A DNA stretch of 64,000 bases from Roseivirga sp. (GCA_021404565.1 JAAWWF010000041.1:62001-126000); one strand, 5' to 3'; counted from the stretch's first letter, positions 1 to 8,487 are shown. Program-made: numbers and translations. Notes: generated by a model from the sequence alone, not told the origin.

Positions 1-131
1 AGTGGCAAAATACCATCCGTAGATTCTCCCTCCTTATCAACAAAACCGACCAGCTTAATGGCATCGGCATCTCCCACAATCTTAATCTTGCCCATGGGCG
101 AATCCATATAGGTAATCGCGGTATTTCTCAT
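1..131 (-). CDS. ogt: methylated-DNA--protein-cysteine methyltransferase, N-terminal fragment
   Basis: Only the first 43 codons are present; the gene runs off the left edge. The translation begins MRNTAITYMDSPMGKIKIVG and continues with a hydrophobic G-F-V-D strand. This resembles the N-terminal RNase-H-like domain of Ogt/MGMT proteins, which have 'Y-x-DSP-x-G' near residue 8 and a 'V-x-F-x-D' strand after it. These enzymes remove O6-alkylguanine by transferring the alkyl group to a cysteine in the C-terminal domain, which lies outside the window, so the PCHR-type active site cannot be checked. The ATG overlaps the stop of the upstream decarboxylase gene in an ATGA (128-131), which suggests translational coupling. 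The assignment rests on a short stretch and is moderately secure. Confidence 0.65.
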   Translation of the reverse strand, partial: MRNTAITYMDSPMGKIKIVGDADAIKLVGFVDKEGESTDGILP

Positions 132-1138
132 TCAAAGTTACTTTTTTCCAGGTTTAACCATTCCAGTGTGGCATTACAGAAAATATCCTCTACTACCTCA
201 TCTGACAACTCCATCTTTTCTATATATGCCCCAATTTCAAGGTCTCCCAGCGGGAAGGGGTAATCTGACCCAAGTGTAACGCGTTTAGACCCCTGCATTT
301 CCAGTATATAGTTCATCAGTAGCGGGTCATGAGTGATCGAATCCACCCAGAACTTACCTACATACTCACGTGGATTGATCTGATTATCAATGGCCACCAA
401 ATCGGGGCGGCAATTGAAACCATGCTCTACTCTGCCCAGTGTAGGTAAAAACGACCCACCTGCATGGGAGAAGTTCACTCTTAGCTCGGGTAGTCGTTCC
501 AGTACACCTCCGAAAATAAGCGAGCAGGCAGCGCGCGATGTTTCTGCCGGCATGCCTACGAGCCAGGGTAGCCAGTAGCGCTCCATACTGTGAAAGCCCA
601 TCATGTTCCAGGGGTGGATCATCACGGCCATGTCTAAGTCCTGACAGGCCTGAAAGATGGGGAAAAAGCGATTGCTGCTCAGGTTTTTGTCGTTGATGTT
701 GGAGCCTATCTGAATGCCCGGCAGGTTCAGCTCATTTTTGCATCGCTCCAGCTCCTGAATGGCAAGGTCCTCATCCTGCATGGGAATGGTGGCCAGCCCA
801 ATGTAATTCTTGGGGTATTTCTGACAGAGGCCGGCTATATGATCATTGAGGTATTGAGACACCTCGAGGGCATCATAAGGCTTGGCATTATATGAGAACA
901 TGACCGGAATGGTACTCACTACCTGTACCTGCGTACCATTCGTAGCGTATTCTTCGATTCGAATTTCCGGCCCCCAGCAATTCGACTGAATCTCACGGAA
1001 AAACTTGTTGCCCTTCATCATCATGGCCGCATTTTCCTTGTGATGATGCAGGTGTATAAAATCCCCATACCCGAACTTCTCTGTCCATTTGGGCAGATGT
1101 TCCGGGATGATGTGGGTGTGCATGTCTATTTTTAACAT
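128..1138 (-). CDS. nbaD: 2-amino-3-carboxymuconate-6-semialdehyde decarboxylase (ACMSD)
   Basis: This 336-residue protein is an amidohydrolase-superfamily decarboxylase that acts on the ring-cleavage product of 3-hydroxyanthranilate. It diverts the pathway from quinolinate/NAD synthesis toward 2-aminomuconate. The metal site is visible: H7 and H9 in DMHTH, H175 in 'HPWN', H225 in 'SHAGG' and D292 in 'GSDYPFPLG'. Length and spacing match ACMSD of Pseudomonas and mammals. The early 'FGYGDFIHLHHH' segment is also typical of ACMSD rather than of other amidohydrolases. It lies 75 bp downstream of the 3-hydroxyanthranilate dioxygenase gene on the same strand, so enzyme and substrate supply are adjacent. 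The stop overlaps the next start (ATGA). Confidence 0.93.
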   Translation of the reverse strand: MLKIDMHTHIIPEHLPKWTEKFGYGDFIHLHHHKENAAMMMKGNKFFREIQSNCWGPEIRIEEYATNGTQVQVVSTIPVMFSYNAKPYDALEVSQYLNDHIAGLCQKYPKNYIGLATIPMQDEDLAIQELERCKNELNLPGIQIGSNINDKNLSSNRFFPIFQACQDLDMAVMIHPWNMMGFHSMERYWLPWLVGMPAETSRAACSLIFGGVLERLPELRVNFSHAGGSFLPTLGRVEHGFNCRPDLVAIDNQINPREYVGKFWVDSITHDPLLMNYILEMQGSKRVTLGSDYPFPLGDLEIGAYIEKMELSDEVVEDIFCNATLEWLNLEKSNFE

Positions 1139-1213
1139 AGGGTTATTGGTTATCGGTTAATAGTTAATGGTAAAGCCCTGATAACCATTAACCAATCACT
1201 ATTAACTAATTAT
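1139..1213. repeat. TTAA-rich intercistronic inverted repeat between nbaC and nbaD
   Basis: The short gap holds GTTAATGGT (1163-1171) and its exact complement ACCATTAAC (1184-1192), separated by 12 bases. Around it are further copies of GGTTA and TTAAT words in both orientations. The arms can form a 9-bp stem in the nbaC-nbaD transcript. There is no U-tract, so it looks like an mRNA-processing or stability hairpin or a small repeat relic, not a terminator. Confidence 0.45.
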
Positions 1214-1744
1214 CTAATCAACAAACCTAGGATCTGTCTCCATTACATGGCCACAGCTATCGCAGGTGAGTAGTTTTTCAGAGGCATAGAATTCGCGGAA
1301 TCGGGGCTGAAAATCTTTCTCTACATTCTTAAGAGGAAAGTAAGTATCGTGCAGCTTTTCATTGCAGTTATCGCAGAACCACATGAGCCCATCAGTATGC
1401 TCTTCTTTTCTTTTGCGCTCAATCACCAAACCAACGGAACCCTCCGGCCGGATAGGAGAGTGGGGTACCTTTGGGGGGTGTAAATACATATCACCCGGAC
1501 CTATCTGGATATCTACTGCCTTGCCTTCCTCCTGAATGCGCACGGTAATAGTGCCCTCCAGCTGATAGAAAAGCTCTTCAGTTTCATTGTAGTGATAATC
1601 CTTACGGGCATTGGGCCCGCCTACTACCATCACTATATAATCGCCACTTTCTGTGTAGAGGTTTTTGTTGCTTACCGGAGGCTTGAGCAAGTCACGATTT
1701 TCCTCAATCCATTTCTTCAGATTAAACGGTCTTTTGATTCCCAT
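1214..1744 (-). CDS. nbaC: 3-hydroxyanthranilate 3,4-dioxygenase
   Basis: This 176-residue cupin opens the ring of 3-hydroxyanthranilate to 2-amino-3-carboxymuconate semialdehyde. Ligands fall at the same numbers as in the characterised bacterial enzyme: H51, E57 and H95 bind the catalytic iron, and R47 and R99 bind the substrate carboxylate. A second rubredoxin-like metal site follows in the C-terminus (CDNC and CDSC pairs), as in bacterial but not mammalian homologues. It is the first gene of the minus-strand arm and its product feeds the ACMSD gene just downstream. The start lies 89 bp from the divergent SDR gene, so the two arms probably share a promoter region. Confidence 0.96.
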   Translation of the reverse strand: MGIKRPFNLKKWIEENRDLLKPPVSNKNLYTESGDYIVMVVGGPNARKDYHYNETEELFYQLEGTITVRIQEEGKAVDIQIGPGDMYLHPPKVPHSPIRPEGSVGLVIERKRKEEHTDGLMWFCDNCNEKLHDTYFPLKNVEKDFQPRFREFYASEKLLTCDSCGHVMETDPRFVD

Positions 1745-1833
1745 ACCAGTTCCATTTAGTTCATGGCTAAATTACAGAAATTCGGGATAGGCCTAAATCC
1801 AATTTTCATAACTTTACTCAATACGGAAATTCT

Positions 1834-2622
1834 ATGGATCTAAATTTAAAAGGGAAAAGAGCACTGGTATGCGGTAGTACGCAGGGCATTGGCAGAGCCA
1901 TTGCCGAAGAGCTGGCCAATCTGGGCTGTAGTGTTACACTAATGGCGAGAAACGCTGTCACATTGGAGGAGGCAAGGGCTTCTTTGTTCAAGTCTGCCAG
2001 CCAGAATCATGAGATTCTGATGGCCGATTTCGGCAAGCCTGATCAGCTCAAATCTATCCTGGACATGCACATTGCGGCTGGTAATGAGTATCATATCCTG
2101 ATTAACAATACCGGAGGCCCTCCGGGTGGTCAGGCGATTGATGCAGGCATAGACGAGTTTCGCATCGCCTTCAACCAGCATTTGGTGTGCAATCAGCTTT
2201 TGGCTCAGGCTTTAGCCCCTGGAATGAAAAAAGCGGCCTATGGGCGTATTATCAATATCATCAGCACCTCGGTAAAGGCACCACTTAATGGCCTGGGTGT
2301 TTCCAATACCATTCGTGGAGCGGTGGCCAACTGGTCAAAAACCCTGGCAAATGAGCTGGGACAGTTTGGTATTACCGTGAATAATGTATTGCCCGGAGCT
2401 ACAGCTACTCAACGCTTGAGCTCGATCATTGAAAACAAGGCCAACAAGACGGGTAGAAGCATAGAAGAGACGGAGAATGCGATGAAGGCTTCAATCCCTG
2501 CCAGACGTTTTGCTGATGCCAGCGAAGTGGCAGCCGCGGCAGCATTTCTTGCCACGCCCTCAGCAAGCTATATCAATGGTATCAATGTACCGGTAGATGG
2601 AGGCCGAACACCTGCTTTGTAG
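1834..2622 (+). CDS. atypical SDR-family protein (BKR-like, catalytic Tyr/Lys replaced)
   Basis: This 262-residue Rossmann protein has the cofactor motif GSTQGIG (residues 14-20) and an 'NNTGG' in place of the usual NNAG. Ser144 is present, but the YxxxK pair that should follow 13 residues later reads S157-N-T-I-R161. This matches my memory of the BKR-like SDR subgroup that lacks a perfect catalytic tetrad. The C-terminus 'GINVPVDGGRTPAL' is typical of SDRs. It starts a three-gene plus-strand run with 3-bp gaps to the dipeptidase and dehydrogenase genes. It therefore probably serves the aminomuconate branch, possibly in a non-redox or altered role. The substrate cannot be told from sequence. 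Confidence 0.85.
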   Translation: MDLNLKGKRALVCGSTQGIGRAIAEELANLGCSVTLMARNAVTLEEARASLFKSASQNHEILMADFGKPDQLKSILDMHIAAGNEYHILINNTGGPPGGQAIDAGIDEFRIAFNQHLVCNQLLAQALAPGMKKAAYGRIINIISTSVKAPLNGLGVSNTIRGAVANWSKTLANELGQFGITVNNVLPGATATQRLSSIIENKANKTGRSIEETENAMKASIPARRFADASEVAAAAAFLATPSASYINGINVPVDGGRTPAL

Positions 2623-2625
2623 CAT

Positions 2626-3609
2626 ATGGAGAAACTACCCATTATAGACCTGCATTGTGATTTGCTGGTATACCTGCTGATGAATCCGGATGCCACACCG
2701 GATGATGGTGCTTTTGGCGCCAGTTTGCCCTTTCTCAAAGAGGGGAATGTGAGCCTTCAGGTAATGGCCATTTTCACCGCTGTGGAAGAGGAAAGCTCGA
2801 AAAGAGGAGTAGCTCAGTCAGTGCTTTACAAGCAGATGCTGGATGACTATTCAAAAGATATTTCCCAGGTTGGGGCTGGATATCAGGTTACACAGGACCC
2901 TCGTGTTGGCATGATTGCTTCATTGGAAAGTGCCTCTGGTATTTGTAATGAAGTGGAACCTCTCGAAAACGCTTTCAGGAATTTGGATACGATAATTTCC
3001 AATGTCAACAGACTCTTTTATATCAGCTTTACCCACCATACGGAAAACCGGTTTGGAGGGGGCAATTACGCCAAAGCTGGATTGAAACCTGATGGAGAAG
3101 CATTACTGGACTATATGGGCGGAAAGGAAATTGCCATTGACCTGTCACATACTTCCGATGCCCTTGCGCATGACATTCTGGACTATACCTATCGAAAGGG
3201 TCTGAAAGTTCCGGTTATCGCCAGCCATTCCAACTTCAGAGATATCTGGGATCATCCCAGGAATCTGACCCGGGAAAATGCGATGGAAATCATCAATCGG
3301 GGTGGGGTGATAGGAATGAACTTCCTGCGTGCCTTCCTGAACAATGATGAACCTGGGGCCTTGCTTGATCACATTCGATATGGGTTTGATCTGCCAGGTG
3401 GAGAAAATGCAATCAGCTTTGGGGCAGATTTTTTCTATACGGGAGACTTTCCCGACCCTGCCCGTGACCCTTATTACTTCCCCGTGCATGAAGATGCTAC
3501 TAAGTATCATGCATTAATGGATCAACTCAGGGGAGACCTAAGCGAAGATCAATTAAAAAGACTGGCTTATAAAAACGTAGAACGTTTCATTGCCTCAAAC
3601 TGGACATAA
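2626..3609 (+). CDS. membrane dipeptidase-like metallohydrolase (peptidase M19)
   Basis: This 327-residue TIM-barrel enzyme belongs to the renal dipeptidase family. The N-terminal H-x-D metal motif is at H10-C-D12. An 'AIDLSH' strand and 'ASHSN' carry the later metal histidines, followed by 'NREGVIGMNF'-type and 'GADF' elements. There is no signal peptide, so it is probably cytoplasmic. Family members hydrolyse dipeptides. Its place between an SDR and the aminomuconate semialdehyde dehydrogenase, with 3-bp gaps on each side, suggests a substrate linked to tryptophan/kynurenine breakdown, for example a formyl or acyl derivative. That is inference only. Confidence 0.88.
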   Translation: MEKLPIIDLHCDLLVYLLMNPDATPDDGAFGASLPFLKEGNVSLQVMAIFTAVEEESSKRGVAQSVLYKQMLDDYSKDISQVGAGYQVTQDPRVGMIASLESASGICNEVEPLENAFRNLDTIISNVNRLFYISFTHHTENRFGGGNYAKAGLKPDGEALLDYMGGKEIAIDLSHTSDALAHDILDYTYRKGLKVPVIASHSNFRDIWDHPRNLTRENAMEIINRGGVIGMNFLRAFLNNDEPGALLDHIRYGFDLPGGENAISFGADFFYTGDFPDPARDPYYFPVHEDATKYHALMDQLRGDLSEDQLKRLAYKNVERFIASNWT

Positions 3610-3612
3610 TCA

Positions 3613-5055
3613 ATGGAGAAAATACTCAACTATATCAATGGCGAGCTGGTGGCACCTGAATCTGGTGAGTACCTGGATAACTACGACCCTTCCAGGGGTA
3701 CGGTTTATTCTCAGATTCCCGATTCCGATGCCAATGATATTGATATGGCAGTATCTGCGGCCAAAGAAGCTTTCCCCCTTTGGTCTAAGACCCCCAGAGA
3801 GGAGCGGTCCAGACTTATGCTGAAGGTGGCTGAACTGATTGACGAAAACCATGAAATGCTGTCCCGGGCAGAGTCAAAAGACAATGGCAAGCCACTGAAG
3901 CTGGCAAGACGGGTGGATATTCCCAGGGCCTCTTCCAATTTCAGATTTTTCGCTACTGCCATTTTACACGAATCTACTGAGGCACACAGAATGGACGAAA
4001 CAGCCATGAATTATACAGAACGCACCCCTATTGGGGTGGCCGGATGTATTTCTCCATGGAACCTGCCCTTATACCTGTTTACTTGGAAAATCGCTCCGGC
4101 TTTGGCTGCGGGCAATACCGTAGTGGCTAAGCCATCAGAGGTCACACCTATGACGGCTTTTTTGCTCTCAAAGCTTTGTATAGAAGCAGGTTTACCCAAA
4201 GGGGTATTGAACATTGTGCATGGACTGGGGCCTAAGGTGGGCCAGGCCATTTCTGAGCATCCGGACATACCCATCATTTCGTTTACCGGTGGTACGGCTA
4301 CGGGCAAGAGAATCGCGGCTACGGCCGCACCCATGTTTAAGAAGCTCTCGCTGGAGCTTGGCGGTAAAAATCCAAATATCATTTTTGCAGACTGCGATTT
4401 CGATAAGGCTTTGAGTACCTCAGTTCAATCGAGCTTTGCCAATCAGGGCCAGATTTGTCTTTGTGGCTCGCGTATCTTTATTGAACGCTCCATTTACGAC
4501 AAGTTTCGAGATGCCTTCGCAGAGAAGGTACAGAAACTGAAGGTGGGAGATCCACTGGCCGAGAGCTCACATCTGGGCGCAGTGGTTTCAAAGCCCCATA
4601 TGGAAAAAGTGCTTGACTATATCGACCTGGCGAAAAAGGAGGGGGGAGTTGTGTTGACCGGGGGTCAACAAATTGTTACGGCTGGTGAGCTTTCAAAAGG
4701 TTATTACCTGGCTCCCACCGTGATCGAGGGCCTTGATTATAACTGTCGCACCAATCAGGAAGAAATATTCGGGCCGCTGGTTACGCTCACCCCTTTCGAT
4801 ACAGAAGAGGAAGTTTTGACTATGGCCAATAGTACTCCTTATGGCCTTTCTGCTACTCTCTGGACCAATGATCTTAACCGCACACAAAGGATGTCTACAT
4901 CCATTAAAGCGGGGGTTGTCTGGGTAAACTGCTGGTTGGTGAGAGACCTGAGAACACCCTTTGGAGGGGTGAAACAAAGCGGTGTCGGACGTGAAGGTGG
5001 CTGGGATGCTCTGCAGTTTTTTACCGAGAAGAAAAATGTATGTATAAAGCTATAA
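3613..5055 (+). CDS. nbaE: 2-aminomuconic 6-semialdehyde dehydrogenase
   Basis: This 480-residue NAD-dependent aldehyde dehydrogenase has catalytic Cys282 in 'NQGQICLCGSR' and general base Glu248 in 'LELGGKNP'. The double-Cys 'ICLC' context and the ending 'FFTEKKNVCIKL' are characteristic of the ALDH8/AMSDH group rather than betaine-aldehyde or succinate-semialdehyde dehydrogenases. It would oxidise 2-aminomuconate semialdehyde, the product of the ACMSD encoded on the other arm, to 2-aminomuconate. It is the last gene of a tightly packed three-gene run (3-bp spacing). A 2-aminomuconate deaminase and the upstream kynureninase and monooxygenase genes are not in this window. Confidence 0.9.
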   Translation: MEKILNYINGELVAPESGEYLDNYDPSRGTVYSQIPDSDANDIDMAVSAAKEAFPLWSKTPREERSRLMLKVAELIDENHEMLSRAESKDNGKPLKLARRVDIPRASSNFRFFATAILHESTEAHRMDETAMNYTERTPIGVAGCISPWNLPLYLFTWKIAPALAAGNTVVAKPSEVTPMTAFLLSKLCIEAGLPKGVLNIVHGLGPKVGQAISEHPDIPIISFTGGTATGKRIAATAAPMFKKLSLELGGKNPNIIFADCDFDKALSTSVQSSFANQGQICLCGSRIFIERSIYDKFRDAFAEKVQKLKVGDPLAESSHLGAVVSKPHMEKVLDYIDLAKKEGGVVLTGGQQIVTAGELSKGYYLAPTVIEGLDYNCRTNQEEIFGPLVTLTPFDTEEEVLTMANSTPYGLSATLWTNDLNRTQRMSTSIKAGVVWVNCWLVRDLRTPFGGVKQSGVGREGGWDALQFFTEKKNVCIKL

Positions 5056-5172
5056 TGTTGGTACATTTGACTTGAATCAATATCTGAACGACAAAAAAGG
5101 ATATTTGGTAAAAAAATGCAGGTCTTTTTGAGATTATCGATTTGTGAAATTTTAATTATCAAAAAATCCTAT

Positions 5173-5180
5173 TAACTTTG
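5173..5180 (+). promoter_or_regulatory. candidate Bacteroidota -7 element TAACTTTG
   Basis: TAACTTTG fits the Bacteroidota consensus TAnnTTTG at every fixed position. A TTTG exists at 5141-5144 but is about 8 bp too far upstream for a standard -33 box, so the -33 element is weak. Transcription would begin near 5187, just before the structured region. Confidence 0.4.
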
Positions 5181-5186
5181 ATTTAC

Positions 5187-5357
5187 TCTTGGGGAACTTG
5201 TATCCACAAGGAAATCACAAAAAAGAAATAACATCTGCCAGTCGGTAGATTAAAGATAAGTCTGGGTATAGTAACCGAAAGGTTCGCTATGAGTAGTTAG
5301 TTACCCAGGTGTTTAGGTGAAAGGGAGTCGCTCCAACGGGAGTGACTCTTTTTTTTT
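5187..5357 (+). ncRNA. candidate structured small RNA or attenuator leader
   Basis: The predicted transcript of about 170 nt contains nested hairpins. CTGGGTA (5262-5268) pairs with TACCCAG (5302-5308). Inside it lies an AACC-GAAA-GGTT tetraloop hairpin (5273-5284), extended by TAG/CTA. A short CTTG/CAAG hairpin lies near 5198. The RNA ends in a 10-bp terminator stem with nine T residues. I could not match it to any riboswitch or small RNA that I know (not SRP, tmRNA, 6S, TPP or cobalamin by eye). It could be a free small RNA or an attenuator for the secreted-protein gene that starts 60 bp after the terminator. Confidence 0.5.
5325..5357 (+). terminator. rho-independent terminator
   Basis: GAGTCGCTCC (5325-5334) pairs with GGAGTGACTC (5339-5348), a 10-bp stem with one G-U pair and an AACG loop, followed by nine T residues. 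It is one of the strongest terminators in the window. Confidence 0.9.
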
Positions 5358-5417
5358 GGTCTGAACTTTTTTGGCACTGTTTTTTCGATTGATCTGATAC
5401 AACAAACTTTTTAAGAA

Positions 5418-5858
5418 ATGAACAAACTGATAATGACAGCGGCCACAATGGTCCTTTTGCTGATTGGACAGCAGGGAGTGGCACAAAAAGTTTATGAGTA
5501 TGATGTGAAGGACACTGCTGCGGTTCAGCAGGAGGTATATGCCCAGATCAGGGTAAGACCTCGCTTTTTATCCAATAAAGTGTCTATCCGGCTCGATTAT
5601 GGCCAGGAACGTAATTTCTGGGGAGGTGATACACGCATCAGGGATCAGCAATCAGGTAAGGTGAAGAAATTCAATTCCGCTGTGGATGCGCTAAATTATA
5701 TGAGTGCTCAGGGCTGGCAATTTGTATTTGCCTATACTTTACCCATTGGAGATGGAAGAGATAATATAGCCGATCAGACGGCAGTTTTGCAGGAAGTCAA
5801 TTTTCTGATGAAGAAACGACTGAGACCTGATGAGATAGTCCTGAAAGAGGGCAAATGA
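5418..5858 (+). CDS. small secreted protein, unknown function
   Basis: This 146-residue protein has a clear Sec signal peptide (MNKLIMTAATMVLLLIGQQG, cleavage after VAQ). The mature part begins with a 'VYEYDVKD' segment and has a central 'IRLDYGQER' strand and a 'GWQFVFAYTLP' stretch. It ends basic and acidic without a barrel or lipobox, so it is probably a soluble periplasmic protein. I do not recognise the family. It stands alone between two terminators. Its only visible upstream control is the structured leader at 5187-5357, and no good -7 element lies in the 60 bp before the ATG. Confidence 0.8.
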   Translation: MNKLIMTAATMVLLLIGQQGVAQKVYEYDVKDTAAVQQEVYAQIRVRPRFLSNKVSIRLDYGQERNFWGGDTRIRDQQSGKVKKFNSAVDALNYMSAQGWQFVFAYTLPIGDGRDNIADQTAVLQEVNFLMKKRLRPDEIVLKEGK

Positions 5859-5864
5859 CATAGG

Positions 5865-5886
5865 CCGGCCCGGAGCCGGTTTTTTT
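5865..5886 (+). terminator. rho-independent terminator after the small secreted protein
   Basis: CCGGC (5865-5869) pairs with GCCGG (5875-5879) around a 5-base loop and is followed by seven T residues. It lies 6 bp after the stop codon. Confidence 0.75.
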
Positions 5887-6053
5887 ATTCCATTAGTGAA
5901 TTGCTTAGTCCCTTGTATTATCCCCGCTTATGCAACTATTTGTAAATGAACGCTTCCTTAGAGTAATACAGGTACCAAACGGTCGTCTAATTAATGGCGC
6001 TGTTATGTAACCGAGTCCATTTTTTAAGGTTAACCATTTCAAACACAACCACC

Positions 6054-8459
6054 ATGATCCGCAACTACCTCAAAGTGGCCTTTAGGTCCATTTTCAAGAA
6101 CAAAGTTTTTTCCCTCATCAATATTACCGGCCTCGCCATAGGGATTGCGGCCAGTTTGTTGATTTTTCAGTATGTGAACTTCGAGCTAAGCTATGATAAC
6201 TATCATGAGAACGCAGAACGGAGCTACCGGATTAAGACTAACCGTTTTACAAAGGGTGAACTGACTACAGAATGGGCTGCAGGAGCAGCTGGCGTAGGCT
6301 ATGCGATGAAAGAGGCCTATCCGGAAGTGGAAGAACTGGTAAGGATGCGTGGAGCAGGAGGCATCTTTTCTTTTGAAGATATCGAATTCAGCGAAGAAAG
6401 GGTATACCTGGCAACAGAGAACGTCTTTAAGATGTTTGAGACAAAGTTCATTCATGGAGATGCCGAAACGGCCCTTGTAGATGGACTTTCAATTGTGGTT
6501 TCTGAGAGCATTGCTAGAAAGTATTTCGGGCGCACCGATGTAATTGGTGAAGTCCTGGAATACAACCGGGAGCAACAGGCAAAAATAAATGGCGTGTTCG
6601 AAGACCTGCCTCCCAATACCCATTTCAAATATGATATACTGGTTTCATGGAATACCTTTAGCTCCGAACAACAGGGTCAGTTCAATACTGCCTGGAATTG
6701 GGATGGGTTCTATAATTACCTACTATTGGCGAAAGGGACCAACAAGGAGGACTTTGAGGCCAAAATGGCTACATACTTTGAGGAGAGCCAGGGAGAGGAG
6801 TTTCGGAACAATGGCTTTTGGATGAGCTTTGAGCTTCAACCTATTCAGGACATTCACCTGTACTCAAACTTTATGATTGAGATGGAAGTGAATGGTGATG
6901 GCGATACAGTTTATGCCCTGCTGGTTATTTCATTCTTCATCATTATCATCGCATGGGTCAACTATATTAATCTGGCTACAGCAAAATCGATGGAGCGTGC
7001 CAGAGAGGTAGGCCTGAGAAAGGTATTGGGATCTCTGAGGGGGCAGTTGGTCCGACAGTTTCTCACTGAGTCTTTTTTGATCAACATATTTGCCGTTGCC
7101 CTGGGTTTCGTGCTTGTGATTCTGGCAATGCCCTATTTTTCTGACCTTTCCGGCCAGGAAATGACCTTTACCCTGTTTGCAAAACAGGGTTTCTGGATAG
7201 GTCTGGCCGGCCTTTTTCTGATAGGCACTTTTCTGTCTGGTTTATATCCTGCCTTCGTATTGTCTGGTTTCAGGCCTATACAGACACTCAAAGGCAATAT
7301 GGCCGGTACCGCAGGAGGGTCAATGCTCAGAAAAAGCCTGGTAGTGTTTCAGTTTATGGCTTCCGTAGGTTTGATGATCGGCACTTATGCAGTATATCAA
7401 CAAGTCTCTTTTATGAGAAATCAGGATTTGGGTGTGGATATCAACAAAATGCTGATACTGAACGGACCGGGTGTAACCGACTCTACCTACAGAGATAAAA
7501 TGGATGCCTTTGTCAACTTGTTAGAGGCAAATGCCAACGTTGAAAAGGTGGTTATTTCTTCCTCTATCCCGGGAAATAAAGTTGGGTGGAATGCCGGAGG
7601 AATCAGAAAAGAGGGGGCTCCCTTGAGCGAAAGTAATCAATATCGGGTAATCTCGGTAGGGCATGACTTTATGCAGACCTACGATATGGAGCTATTGGCA
7701 GGGAGACTTTTTTCAAGAGATTTTGGTGCTGAAGAAGAGAATGTGGTTTTCTCAAGGGCTGCTACCAGATTATTTGGTTTTGCTCAGCCTGAAGAGGCCG
7801 TAGGAACACGTATTAGTTTTTGGGGGAATGTCTATACCATTGTAGGCGTCACAGAAGATTATCATCAAAACTCCCTTCGCGAGAACTACGATCAGCTCAT
7901 TTTCAGGTTTATCCCAACAAATAGCGCCTTCTATTCTATTAAATATAATGGCAACAATACTAAAGAGGTGGTGAAACTGGCAGAGGAGAAGTGGGGGCAG
8001 TTTTTTGCAGGAAACCCATTCGAATACTTCTTCCTGGATGATCACTACAATGAGCAGTATAAAGCAGATCAGCAGTTCGGGACCGTATTTACGGTGTTTT
8101 CGATCCTGGCAATTTTTGTGGCCTGTCTAGGCCTTTTTGGACTGGCAGCATTTATGGCAGCTAAGCGTACTAAGGAGATTGGTATCAGAAAGGTACTCGG
8201 GGCTTCTGTGCCGGGTATCCTTAAGCTGCTATCTACTGACTTTCTTAAGCTGATCATTGTGGCGGTGGTACTGGCGATTCCCCTTGCCTACTATGGAATG
8301 AATCAATGGCTAAACACCTTTGCCTTCCGCATCGATCTGCATTGGTACATTTTTGCTATCCCTGCCGTAGCTGTATTTGCTATAGCCTTGGCTACCGTGA
8401 GTTTTCAGACTTCCAGGGCAGCAAGAGCCAACCCTGTGGAATCATTGAGGTACGAGTGA
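6054..8459 (+). CDS. FtsX/MacB-type ABC transporter permease
   Basis: This 801-residue inner-membrane protein has the duplicated layout of large Bacteroidota permeases. It has an N-terminal 'IRNYLKVAFRSIFKNK' amphipathic start, TM1, and a periplasmic MacB_PCD domain. Three TM helices with an FtsX motif ('ERAREVGLRKVLGS') follow, then a second TM plus periplasmic unit, and a last FtsX block ('TKEIGIRKVLGAS') ending 'ANPVESLRYE'. The reading frame stays open 20 codons upstream to 5994, but the family start at 6054 (MIRNYL) directly precedes the conserved region. No ATPase gene is adjacent; these permeases usually work with a MacB/LolD-like ATPase encoded elsewhere. Substrate unknown. A paralogue lies at 57122. 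Confidence 0.92.
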   Translation: MIRNYLKVAFRSIFKNKVFSLINITGLAIGIAASLLIFQYVNFELSYDNYHENAERSYRIKTNRFTKGELTTEWAAGAAGVGYAMKEAYPEVEELVRMRGAGGIFSFEDIEFSEERVYLATENVFKMFETKFIHGDAETALVDGLSIVVSESIARKYFGRTDVIGEVLEYNREQQAKINGVFEDLPPNTHFKYDILVSWNTFSSEQQGQFNTAWNWDGFYNYLLLAKGTNKEDFEAKMATYFEESQGEEFRNNGFWMSFELQPIQDIHLYSNFMIEMEVNGDGDTVYALLVISFFIIIIAWVNYINLATAKSMERAREVGLRKVLGSLRGQLVRQFLTESFLINIFAVALGFVLVILAMPYFSDLSGQEMTFTLFAKQGFWIGLAGLFLIGTFLSGLYPAFVLSGFRPIQTLKGNMAGTAGGSMLRKSLVVFQFMASVGLMIGTYAVYQQVSFMRNQDLGVDINKMLILNGPGVTDSTYRDKMDAFVNLLEANANVEKVVISSSIPGNKVGWNAGGIRKEGAPLSESNQYRVISVGHDFMQTYDMELLAGRLFSRDFGAEEENVVFSRAATRLFGFAQPEEAVGTRISFWGNVYTIVGVTEDYHQNSLRENYDQLIFRFIPTNSAFYSIKYNGNNTKEVVKLAEEKWGQFFAGNPFEYFFLDDHYNEQYKADQQFGTVFTVFSILAIFVACLGLFGLAAFMAAKRTKEIGIRKVLGASVPGILKLLSTDFLKLIIVAVVLAIPLAYYGMNQWLNTFAFRIDLHWYIFAIPAVAVFAIALATVSFQTSRAARANPVESLRYE

Positions 8460-8487
8460 GGTCTTTAGGGGTGGCAAGAGGTAGGAA

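Larger units (their letters stand above)
5056..5417 (+). other. 362-bp gene-free region with structured RNA candidate
   Basis: The first 110 bases after the dehydrogenase are AT-rich with nothing recognisable. A good -7 element lies at 5173-5180, then a highly foldable stretch that ends in a strong terminator at 5357, and then 60 AT-rich bases before the next ATG. No protein-coding signal was seen on either strand. Confidence 0.6.

Noticed and set aside
5187-5357. A known RNA such as tmRNA, RNase P, SRP RNA or a TPP, cobalamin or c-di-GMP riboswitch.
   Set aside because: None of the conserved cores of these classes could be found by eye, and length and structure differ.
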